A stretch of DNA of 64,000 bases from the NCBI GenBank assembly GCA_963920635.1, contig OY987307.1:16259735-16323734 (forward strand). Reading direction: 5' to 3'. The position numbers and the translations under genes were made by a program. The stretch is from Pseudeuparius sepicola. Taxonomy: Eukaryota; Arthropoda; Insecta; Coleoptera; Anthribidae. The notes under the pieces were generated by a model, which ran no database searches, was not told the origin of the DNA, and saw nothing but the letters and a program-made list of their open reading frames with translations. This document shows, in pieces, positions 1 to 12,200 of the stretch. Numbering within the stretch: the stretch's first letter is position 1; each line of letters opens with the position of its first letter.

Positions 1-212
1 GAGACTTTCACATTGCTTTCCTTTAAGTCTATTTTTTCTCTGATCAGTTATTTGTGATGAATCTTCCTCATCTGGAACTGAGAGACTTTCACATTGCTTT
101 TCTTTAAGTCTATTTTTTCTCTGATCAGTTATTTGTGATGAATCTTCCTCATCTGGATTTTGCTTGATCTGCTTTGGTTCATCTCTCTCTATGGCATCTT
201 TATTACTTTTAT
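1..212 (-). CDS. Exon 8 of the zinc-finger gene: acidic 27-residue tandem repeats, runs off the window
   Basis: The acceptor is ACATTTTAG at 214-213. The exon opens with two bases (AT) that complete the codon begun by the upstream exon, and then reads 70 codons without a stop to position 1. It contains two copies of an 81-bp unit (1-81 and 82 to about 156) coding for an acidic, Ser/Gln-rich repeat that starts PDEEDSSQITDQRKNRLK. The copies differ at very few bases, so the duplication is recent or homogenised. The array may continue beyond the window edge. The peptide looks disordered and charged; no fold is recognised. Confidence 0.78.
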
Positions 213-3200
213 CTAAAATGTGTTTTTTTATTTTTATATCCGTAACTCCAAAAAAATAATATAAAATAATAAACGAGTTGGTAGCACTTAATCACGAACA
301 CTAAAATTTTAAAATAATATTAGCTTAGAGATTATTCAGAAGAGTCAATACGATGTCATTATTATCATTGATGATTTTGGGCACTTCCGTAAGGCATATA
401 TACACCATTGCAAATACCAATGGTGAATTATTTTAAAAACAAATCCGTGCTGGCCGCCGCCAGTCGGTAGGAGGTTTTTGATACATTCCCTAATATTTAA
501 AAAAATTTCGCCTATAGCCCATTTTAGCGTACCTATAGACAAAAAAATTACCATCAGTTGAATTAAATACCTAATTTTTGCTCATATGTATTGGGTTATT
601 TTTTTCTTAACTGAACTGGTTAATTCTCAATTTTTTTTAACCACGAAAATTTTATTTCAATTTTCTTATTTGGCTAAGTCTACCTACGGCACTGGAGATC
701 ACCCCCTCCAAGATACGCATGACAGATGTATAATTAAAAATAAAATTCCACGATGGCTGCTGTCAGTTTGTGAGAAAAATGTTTTCTTGAAATCGGCAGT
801 GAAATGTCTCAAAATCCTCATTAAAGGCTCAGAAATCGGCACTGAAGTAGCCTATAATTGTACGATTTTTTCAATAAGTAGGCCTTGGCGAGATGTAAAC
901 ATCAAATGTCAGACGCGGAGCCATCGCCTGTCAAAAGTGACCAAATATTCAAAACCCGGCCGATAAAGGCCCATTTAACTTTTCGTACACATTGCGAAAT
1001 TGTTCCCTATAGCAGCGCAATCTTTCAATATAAATATTTTAGTAGATTTGAATATTAATCTATTTTACATGGAGACTGCACAACAGGCAGCAGTTTGGAT
1101 TTTCTGTCAGAAAGTGCCGTGTCTCATCATACTTGACCTAGGTAGAGCAATCGTCAAAGTCAAGAAATGCCGCGTGCAGTCGGTTCATCGACAGGTGATC
1201 CCTTATGATTATTTTATCGCCTAATAAAACATTTTCTTCCGATTTCAAAAAAATATATAATATGTACCTCGGCACTGAAGTTCTTTTTGACTCATGTGGT
1301 TTATTTGCCTTGGCAGAGGCCTCGGCAACTAAATTCCACATAAGTCATAAAAAGTTGAACTTCAATGTCTTGGTACATAAATAACTAACCATTACCTGCT
1401 GATCTCATCCAAATTTTTTTTTAAAAATATATTTTCATAATATAAGAAGCGACAATTTATGAAGCAACCAATATTAAATACTTGGGTATTATAATTGACA
1501 AAAATTTGAAATGGAATGAACACATCAATTATGTAGTCAAAAAAATTAGGCAAGTTATTCCTAAAATTTTATTTTTAAAAAACATTTTAGACATAAAATC
1601 TTTAGAAATAATATATTATGGTATAATACAATCCCAATTAAGTTATGGAATTCTTGGTTGGGGAGGGGTAAATCAAAATTACTTAATAAAATTATAAATT
1701 TTACAAAAACTGTTTTTAAAAATTATATATAAAAAAATTATATGTACCCAACAAATGTATTATTCAAAGAAACAAATAAAATGACAATAAGGCAGCTATA
1801 TTGCTACAATATTTTATAAAAACATAATAAATTATGAAGAACAGGTCATGTATGAAACTAGAAATAAATTGATTTTAAAATTCAAAGCCAACTAAGCTAT
1901 AGGCCAAAAGCATTTAAATTTTTTATTAACATGTGTTTACGAAATTACTCCTAAGGATATTAAATTAACTAAAATACATAAAATGTATAAATAAAAGTTA
2001 AAAATTGGATATTGAAATGAAATTTAATTAATAAGTTGCAAAAAAATTATATTTCAAATAATAACATATATAAATAACATATTAATATATATGTATTTCA
2101 TAATAATTATTAATATATTAATTATAATTTTATATGTATATATACTTGTAGTCACACAAGCTCTGCTTATCGAGTACTTATTATTGAGTTTATTTGTACA
2201 GTATAATATAATCAATTATATGTATTTTTAAAAAATATGTAAATAAACTTATTCAATTCAATTCAATGGATTTATAAAATCACCTTAATCAGAGTGAATT
2301 GCTACCAATGCCAAAAGTATGTGCAAAATTTCAGCTCAATCGGTTGGGTGGATGTGATTTAAAATTCAGTTGCAAGATTTGACCACATAATAACTCACAC
2401 TAACAAACAGGGCAAGTTGAATAAAAGCTTGTAAAACCTGATGATACTGTGATTCAACAATGTACTTCCATGCAAGAAGCTTAGCTTAAAGAACAGAAAA
2501 TGTGGTGAAATGAATCCGAAACAAAAAATGTCTAACCTCACAAAATATATGACCACTTAAGATGAAGACACTCCAACAGTCATGAAGAAAATATCGAATT
2601 TTGTCACCGTCGTACAATAATTCCAGGGTAGTTTCAAAAAATTCATAATTTTGAGATGGTAGGTATAGAGAAAAATATCCTGTATATTTTTTGTTGGCAC
2701 ACCAACACTCTTGTTGGCTATTCAACTGTTTTGAGGTAATTCCATGACAGACTTGACTTCCCAGATGCTTTAAAATTACTATTATAGCTGGCCCTGGATT
2801 TGCATTTTGACGACGCTAGGAAGGACAAAAGAAGCGTTTATCGAAGATCTTTCAAACATGGTGCAGAGATGAAGAAGCAAGTGTTTTCATCTTTAAGTGC
2901 AAGCCACTGCTTGTAGCAAACAATCCACTGAGTTTTTAACTTACCGTCAGTTCCATTTAGTTTTGGTTTCTTAGGAGGGGTATCTATACTGGGAGAATTA
3001 CTACCTTCCAGTTCGGGTGTATTTCCTTTCTCCATTTCGGGTATGCTATTATCTTCAAGCTCTTTCTTTGTTAACAATCGTTCTAATTCTGACAATTTGC
3101 TTGGACACTCATCAGTATGACTTGATTCTTCTTTTTTCACATCCCTTAACTTCTTAGGTAAACGGCGTCTTCTAGTACCGCGCCTTCTTCTTGTTGATGT

Positions 3201-6200
3201 AATACCCTTCACACCAATCCTAACATTTTGCCACAATTGAAACCGTTTGGTTTGGGTATCATAATACCACTTCTGTTCTTGAGGAGTCTTAGAATTATCT
3301 TTAGTTTCAGGCTAGAATAGGATGAAAATAAAACAATTAAGCATTTCAGTAACTGGATTTGTTCATTTGAATTTAATAAAACTAGCACTGCACAAAGATT
3401 TTTATTACTTTAATTACTAAAGTAATAAAAATCTTTAAATGGTTATCTAAGGCCATTTTCAATTATTTCATTTGGGCAATTTGAATTTTGTTTATTTATT
3501 TTACATTTGTGGCTCCCATGGTAGTGTTAATACTATATAAAAAAATGGTTGCTCCAACCACGGCATAAGCTTCACAACAAAGTCTCTTTATAATGACATG
3601 TTATGTCAAAAATAGGCGAATCTCCATTTTAATTTAAAGTTAAATAGCCTGTATTTTAAAAATATATTTGGTTGTAATACAATATATTTGCAATTTTGAT
3701 TAACGAAAAAATTGTGTAACACATTTATTTCTTTGGAAGATATTTGAACTAAGAGTATTTTCTTTTGACACATGTCACTAAGTAGCCCGTAGCCAGAGTT
3801 ACTCGTTGGTCTCTGCTCCAAACCAAGGAATATTATACAAAAATTGTTACGAACTTTACGTTAACTTTTTTAAAACTCTGTCAATAAATATAAATATTTA
3901 AAAAACAATTATTATTTATAGCAAATAGCCATTTTTAAAACTTCTATCTGATTTATTCTTGAGTTATTTAAAAAAATATATTTATAGGCTTACCTCAGGG
4001 GTTCAACTTTACCCCTGATTAAAATTGTTGTATGGGTCAAAAACTCACTCTGTATAGGGCAAGGTATTTAGAACATTTTCTGTCTTGTAAAATTTTGACA
4101 CTTTGCTTAATTTCTATTAAAAAAACTAAAATGTTGCAATGGGGTTCAAGTGAATACCACCAATGACCAAAATAATTTTATGTATTTTTGTCACAAGTCA
4201 ATACAATACATCAAGTATCACTTTTGTCAAGATTTTTGTAACTTGATGCGACTTATTTGGTTATTAGTTTAAGTTTTATGTAGTTAGCTTGTAAGTCAAT
4301 TTTGGTTAACAAAATGTACATAATATATTTTCTGTGGTCCAGTATGAATTAGTGCGAAAAGACCTCAGAGAAATAACCAAGGATAGAAGGAGCAAAAGCA
4401 TCAAAATGCACACATTTGTAGTCAACCTTCTTATGCAAATTTACCAAAATAAACAAACATTTCCGTCCGATTCAAAACATTGGCGTGAATCGAGACTATT
4501 TTCTTCTTCTGGAAGATTTAATGCCCTTAACCATTTTTGCTTCAAATTTGCATCTCAAGGAAATCTGAAAAGTAGCCTATATTTTCTGTGGAACGACCTA
4601 ATAAAATAATATTGAGAAAAGAAAATATCTTTTTTTAGTGTTAGTTATAAAAATGGGTGAAATTTAGATACCTACTTACTTACTTTATTTTGATCATGGT
4701 TATATAGTGAAGCGTAAGATCTCAAAGAATTCTTTGATGGATGAGAGGCAAAAGCCCTCATTCTACGCCTGTGTGTACAATGCTTTCACATTATTTACCT
4801 ATGATAGGTTATGTCCTGAGAAATATCCCTTTGGCCACATACCACACACTTTCTGCGTCCCATTATATACTAAATTAGTCACTAATATCCTAAATACTAA
4901 TAAACAGTATATTAATTACAAGAAAAAGTGATAATGGGCATAAGCACTCAAAGTTAGAAAACAAAAAAAACTAGTAACCGCATACAAGTGTTTCATGCTA
5001 TTTCGCAATCATCAGTACGGTGTAACATCAACCAAATCAAAAAGATAGGAATGATTTGGGAAGCAACAAATGAAGTCCAGGCAGAAGCCAACAGCACATA
5101 AAAAAAAAACACTTCAAAATACGAAAAGTACAAACGTAAACAATCAGAGACTGATGTGCTGGGCGAACAGAAAACAAATGAAATGCTGGGCTAGAACGGC
5201 GGCGTTGCCAAGTTGGTCGTTTTGAGGTACCTGTTGAGGATTTTGTTAAAGTGATAATTATCCACCATAATTACTATAATTACAGTGCTAACTAATAGTA
5301 GACCGTCAGATAGTGACAGATTTAAGTGTCCCATTTTCGCTTACAAGCCTCTAAGAGGGTTGAAAAGTACATCGATGTTGAGTAGAATGAAGGAAAATTT
5401 ACGAATGGTCCCTGGGGATAACATATGGGAAATTCGATTTTTTATTTTTCACAATTCGATTTGATATTTTCAAGCAAGCCGTGTTCATTAAATTATTAAT
5501 TAATGGAACCTTGCTTCGGAAAACCAAAGGCTTGAGTGTTGCAGGTGGCTAAAGGCTTGAAACAGGGGCATAATCTTGTCAAGAAAAATTGAGATTTTGA
5601 CTGATTTTTCCACACAAACCCATCGAAAGTATGAAAACATACATCGTCACTAGCCGTAAAAACATAGTGGTGCAAAAAAGTACATTTTGGAGTTGGAAAA
5701 TGTAACAGAATTTTTTTTAGATTTTCCATGTTATCCCCAGGGGCCACTTGTATATTTCCCTTCATTCTACTCAGCATCTTTGTATTTTTCAACCCTCTTC
5801 GAGGCTTGTATACGAAAATGGGGCACCTAAATCTGTCACTATCTGACGGTCTATAGCTACATTTGTTCATTGAGAGGTGTTTCTTCATTTAATCCCATTA
5901 TTAAACTCGTCCATTTTGAAAATGAAATGCTGTAAACAATGGAGTTGTGGCATCACTCAAAATATGTTGGCTTTGTTTACTTTTTGATTTTACTCCCTCT
6001 ATCCTTGGTTATTTCTCTGAAGAAAAGACAAAATGGCAAACCTACTGTGAGAAAAATACATACAATTATTTGCTCATGTGTGCTTAGACCCTGTTGGGGC
6101 ATTTTAATTTTTTGTACAATTAACGGAAATATCAAAAATGTTTTATTTTTTAGAATGCTATTTTGTTACTGACCCTGAATTTATAATTCCATTTTTGTCT

Positions 6201-9200
6201 TCATTTGATTTGTTATAAAAACATAGGATAACAAAACAGCTCAGTGACATGCATGCCACTTAGCATTCCATTCTGAATTAAAAGAAATAGTTTCAAAATT
6301 GTGCTTTGATAAATGACATATTATAGACGACTCTTATTTAACCATCAAATTTTCTTGTAATAATATTCAGATTTTCCACATGATGCTTTTCTTTCAGTGG
6401 AACAGAGAGATAGGCTCTACCTATCAAGTTTTTACACATTTGATTTATTACATACCTTGGGATTGTCACCATGATAATCATCAAAATGACTTCTTTGACT
6501 GTATGGAATCATCACCATGCACAGTCTGCAATATTTATCATGAGTGACATATTTGAGGTGAATATTTAACGTAAAAGCATTTTTGAAGTCTGTGTGGCAG
6601 TCTTCACAAAATGAATTATGTTTTTCCATGTGCTGAAAATAAAAAATATACTATACTATACAGGGTGTCTCAAAAGTCTATGTCATCCCTTGGATGGCTG
6701 TTAGGCTAGCTCAAGACTGGCTAGAATATCAAAACATGACCTTATTAAAAAATCGTTAGTTTTCGAGATATTGGCACTTTTATGAATTTTCTTTAGGTCA
6801 GTTTTTCGAGTGCCTCAGCTACAAAATTCCATATTCTAAGATTATAAGTTTTGTTATGGAATCCACTTCAAAAGAAAACTAATAACTCTGTCTGATTCAG
6901 GAGTAATTTTTTTATTAGTTAACTTTGGTACTGTAAAAAATTATTTACCAAGCGAACCTGGAAAGTTATTTTAAAAAATTACTTATTATTAATGTAGTTT
7001 TTAGAACGGTACAAGATGGTTTACTGTAGAACAAAATATATTTTAATAATATCTCTAATATTGACAATATCTCAAAATCTAGCGATTGTTTACTAAGGTC
7101 ATATTTTGATATACTGATTAGTCATGAGCTGGCCTATCAACCCTCCAAAGGATGACATCAACTTTTGGGATACCCATGATACTATAACTGTAAAGATATG
7201 ATCATTTGCGGAACAAATTTTAAACCGACTCGCACACGTATTTCGATATCAAACTTCCCATCGCCTTTCGCATTATATTAAAGCTAAGAAGCACTGTTGT
7301 TTTTTGCAGAATAAACATTATTTCTTTGAAAAGGTGCACTTAATTTCAAACCTTGCTAAAGTGAACACCCCTGAAATAGTTCAATCTCTTTGTCGGAATT
7401 AGTTCACTAAATTGTAACTCCACTGTATATAAAAAAGCAGAAATTTGTGCACAAGAAACAATATCAAAAATTAGGTATTTTGATCTCAAAACCCATAAAA
7501 CCTTTGAACAGAATTACAACTAACCTTAACCATCTTAACAGGTGTTGAACTATCCCAGTTTATTTAAAAAGTATTATATAACATTCCGAAAATTATTTTA
7601 CAGGTGTGGTTAGTCTTTAAGAGGAACACACTGTATGATGAAAATGAGAAAGTGCCAGTTTTCGTGATCAGCATGTTCTCTGCATGCTGATCACGAAAAT
7701 TGACCACAATGTCAATATAATAAATTTTAAATAAAGCAAAGGAATCTGCCCTTAGCTTCAATATTTTTATCCTTACAAAAAAAATGTTGTAAATAGTAGA
7801 TACAAATGGGCTAGTCTGGTCGTATAGTGTGTCCACATTAAGGACTTACTACCCTTGTATAATCATTATTTGTTGATCGATATTGTTAACCTTTTTTTTG
7901 TTAGGTAGATATTCAAAATGGCATTGAACAATATAGGTAACTGTACTTTTGGGCTATGACCCGTTTTTGTGGGCTTAAGTTTGAAAACTTTTTGTCCAAA
8001 AACGACTTTTATGCCAATTTCAAAATATATTTTTTTAAACAGATCTTCCAAATAGGTATCGGAAGCACATACTAGGTTTGTTAAAAATAGATATCAAAGC
8101 TTACCTCAAATTTGGGGAAAAAAGTCGATAAGTACTATTTATAAGCAATTTGTTTTAGACAAAAACCAATTATGAATTCTTATTCACCACAGTCTTAAAG
8201 CCAAATGTACCAATTTTTTTGAGATTATAATGAGTGTTCGTCTGTTTATTTTCGGTGAAAATATTATTGAAAACAGATCTTCTATATAAAACTTAAAAAA
8301 ATCTCATTCCATATTAGGAAACAATAGTTATTTTAATTCTATCCTACGTGGAAATATTTAGGATGTTTCAAAATTAAATTGTAATATATTTCAACATTAT
8401 GTATTTGAATCTCCTGATATAATAATATCAAGGGTGTTATAACAGAGGGGCGTAACTACATTTTTTTGTGGAAAATTAGTTTCTTAGTGCTACTTATAAT
8501 ACAGGGTGTAAATGAATAAGTGTGAAAAAATTCAAGTGCTGAATCTTTGAGTGATTCTAAGACGAAAAGTTTATATAAACATAGGTCCGGTAATGCTTCC
8601 TTTTCAAGATACAGGGTGTCAAACTCTTCGTAAAAAATCGCTTTTTCGTAAATATCTTAATAATCCTTAGCCGATTTTGTTGAAATTTGGCAGTGTTATT
8701 TATGGTAGAAAGAGGTTAATTTAGCCCCTACTAGATTAAAATTATTTAGTACAGTGGCGTCCCGAGGGCACCTTAACCAATAATTTTGTAAAAAAAATGT
8801 GCGCCACTGACTTTTTTAAAACTTTTATTTTTTTTTTCGCATTCAGCAACTAAAAAAACAACTTTTTTGTCTCTTGAATTATTATCGTGTCTCGCTTCGT
8901 TTTTGAGAAAAAAAAAAATAAAAATAACTTTATTGCATGTCTCCGGGACAACATAATAAAAAATTAAAACTACCAATTAACAAAAACTAGGGCATACCCG
9001 ATATTTTTTCCATATTAATGGTTTATTCTAGTCTTAAAAATTGCTATAAACGGTAATGCTAGCCATAAAATATGTTTGTTTTATTATAATAATTATTAAA
9101 AAATGTTTGACACCCTGTATTTTGAAAACGAAGCATTAGCGGACCTATGTTTATATAGACTTTCACTCAAAGATTCACCCCTTGAATTTTTTCGCACTTA

Positions 9201-12200
9201 TTCATCTACGCCCTGTATAAGTGTTGATACCAATTTTTTACTTAGTAATAACAAAAATTAAATTTTTATTACTTTGTCGACAAAACATAAAGGCGGTCAA
9301 AACAAACTTATGTTTTTTTAGTAGAACATCCTGTATTCGGTGTGTCCCAGTTTGATACTGGGAACCATGGAAATATATGAAGGTTAAGGAAAACAAATGG
9401 GTCTCTATTTTTTCATTGGTAGTCCCAAGGGAGAGTATCTTATAGGAGGTAGTATTTGGAGTGGGTAACATGGCACGCTAGGATTTTTTTAAATCGTGAA
9501 TTTTTAAAAAACCCTATTAGCGATTTTTTTACAACAAAATGCTATTTAGGAAACTTATTCAGAATTAAAAACTGAGTAGGTTTGCGAAAATTTCAAAAGT
9601 CTAGGCCTACTTTGATTGGAGAGAATATATGAAGATAACTGAAGAACTTCTGTTGGGGACTGCTTGGATGATGTGTGTTCCTACAGGCTGAAGTTGAGTT
9701 TGTTTCGGAGCCATGTTGCAAAAAATGTAAAACTCCGCTGAAGGCTAAGATAGCTGGGCAAAATGTAGATTCACAGTATAATCAGTATAATGCCCTTTAA
9801 TAACATTTGTCTGTATGATTTACGCCCTACATTCACTACGATTACTATAGACTACAGTTTTTCATTATTATTATAGGAATAATTTCATTGATAATTAAAA
9901 TTTAATAATCTTGCAATTGAACATTTAATCACAGTTAACTCAGATGTCAACACTTATCATCGAAAGTTAACTGTAGATTGTACTTACTTCTTGATGGAGA
10001 TGAATGTTATGAACATCTCCACATATCATGCAGCAACAGTTCCAGGTGTACGATACCAAATTTTCTTCTTTCACCAGTGTTCTAACAAACATTTTATATC
10101 TTCCATAGGGATTTAGCAAATAGTCATGATCTTCTATATAATCCCCTTGAATTGAAAATTTTGTGTGAACAAAGGAATTCCTTAAATATATCAGATCTTG
10201 AATGGAATAAACTTCATTCTCTTTATGTTTGTACTGAAGTGATGTTTTTCTGCTTCGAGCTAAAGAAAAAAAGCAGCAAATTAGGTTAAATTGCACAGTA
10301 ATTGCGAGCAGCTGTCAACTAGGTATAGAGCCTATATAGGTAGGTACCTACTAGACGATACCTCTAATTCTACTTGCATGCCTACAATGGTTATCTTCTG
10401 GTGTTTTAATGTGATTCATACTTGTGATAAAAGTCACTTCACAGAAGATAACCCAAAATATCAAAACATGGTATTTTATGTTTTGCCAAAAATCTAACTA
10501 ATATACAAAAGGTTGAGACAGAAGAATTCCTCAGATTTACAGGGTGATTAGTACAAATAATGTCACTCACCTTAACTTTTTATTTTTTAAGGGTAATCCA
10601 ATAAAGATGCCAGTTTTGCAAAAAAAAAACAGAATGATTTTTTCAGGGTTGCTTGTGGGGAAATTATAAGCCGAGCACATCTTTATTGGACTAAATATGT
10701 AAATACCTATTTGAAGTTTTCTATGATTGTTTCTATGGGGTATTCTAGAAAACTGTGGAATACCCTTGTATTTTTTCATTTTGGAAATGTAACAATTTTT
10801 TTTCAACTACCTAGTTGATCACATTTGGTAGAAAATATAATAAATAAATATTCATAGTGTCTACTTTTATACCTACTCGTATACAAACAAATCCATAAAA
10901 TCTTTATTTTGGAGATATATTCGCCTGCACTTTTTTTTGTTTGAAAGGTCTTAAAAAACCACTTTTTTGACCTTCCTATCGTTGTAAAGAAAATGCTGAT
11001 TTTCACAAAACCATTTAATGATTTTTTGATTAAAAATCTGACACCATATAGTGTCAGATAATTTGTCCCTATACTACAAAAATGTAAAGGGTGTTTTTCT
11101 CTCTCAAAATACTGATTTTTTTTTAAATCTTTATACAGGTCAAGAGTGCTCTGGAATTATGGAAAAAAAATCTAAATTAGAAAGTAATTATTTTTTTTTA
11201 CAAAATGTCAACCAACAAATAAAAAAAAAACGATTTAAATTATTGGACCATTCTCAACAAAGTCACTGTCTAACATGATACATTTTATGTGTATTTTCTG
11301 TTGTGGCTCACCAGCCACCTTAATTCATATGGACTTACTGAATGGCAGAAATCGTAAAAATATTGACATGGTATTTTTGTTTACAATTAAAATCTACATA
11401 TAAAAACCAATAAATTTTGTTAATATACATGGTTATTCAATTGTTGTTCTAATAATAAATGGATTAATTACCTAGATCTCCGCTACTGGTTGTTTAAGGT
11501 ATTTGATATTAAAAGGTTTTAAGCCGATCTATGCGATATAATATCTCGTACCAAATATTATTGTGACATAAGTATCTCGACTAGTTTGCTAAATAATCAG
11601 TAAGTCCACATATTTTGTTAAAACTTTCACACTCTGTATCTTTATTATAAAGCCCCAAATAAAAAATTATAGAATAAACTGACAATATTTTTCGATATAC
11701 TACTTATCCTAGGAATTTTGGCATTTAAACACCAAACCACTCTGTACATAATATAATAGGCTCTGTCCAAGGTTCAAAATCAAACTCAATTTCCTTGTGC
11801 ACCCTTGTATATTAGAACAATAAAACTCTGCAAAACTGGGCTTTAAGTTGTTTCAAAAAATCCGTGTGCGGTTCCCTTATCCGAAAGAAGCGAGTTTATC
11901 ATTTCGTTTTTCTCTTAGACGCTTGTTGACTGAAATGGAGTTATGGCAATATCTCCCAAAATAAACAAGCTGCTGCTCTGAAATTTGGCACTACTCTGTT
12001 CTTGGATATGGAGAATAAGCTGAAAATGTCAGTTTCTACGTTACCTCACTTGTGCTATTTTTGGATTGTGCTTGTACGTGTAATTTTTTTGAGGTTATAT
12101 TTTTGGTCTTGCTGGATTACCTATAATTTTAGTGCATCTTTTCATTCCGTAACAAAAGGATATTGTTACTTCATAACAATAAAATCAACAGTTTGGGTTG

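Larger units (their letters stand above)
213..2944 (-). other. Intron between exons 7 and 8
   Basis: AT-rich intron. It holds a 119-bp MITE, a truncated non-LTR retrotransposon with a separate RTE-like 3' tail, and a fragment of the foldback family seen also at 35.2-36.8 kb. An open frame at 586-966 (plus) shows no recognisable domain. I see nothing else of note in 213-1260 or 2441-2629. Confidence 0.6.
3312..6455 (-). other. Intron between exons 6 and 7
   Basis: Contains the perfect palindrome at 3394-3436, three dispersed-repeat pieces shared with 26-34 kb (near 4330, 5195 and 5935), and the foldback at 5297-5855. Open frames at 4334-4609, 4707-4931 and 5496-5888 overlap or flank these repeats and look non-coding. 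Nothing recognised in 3450-4320. Confidence 0.6.
6633..9987 (-). other. Intron between exons 5 and 6
   Basis: Holds the foldback at 6661-7178, a perfect 17-bp hairpin at 7659-7699 and a nested foldback at 8502-9215. The stretches 7200-7650, 7700-8500 and 9216-9960 are AT-rich. Only short non-convincing frames occur there, apart from a short piece near 9555-9620 related to the hairpin at 26150-26335. Confidence 0.6.

Noticed and set aside
586..966. 126-codon ORF on the plus strand
   Set aside because: No recognisable domain, no splice or promoter context and biased composition typical of AT-rich intron.
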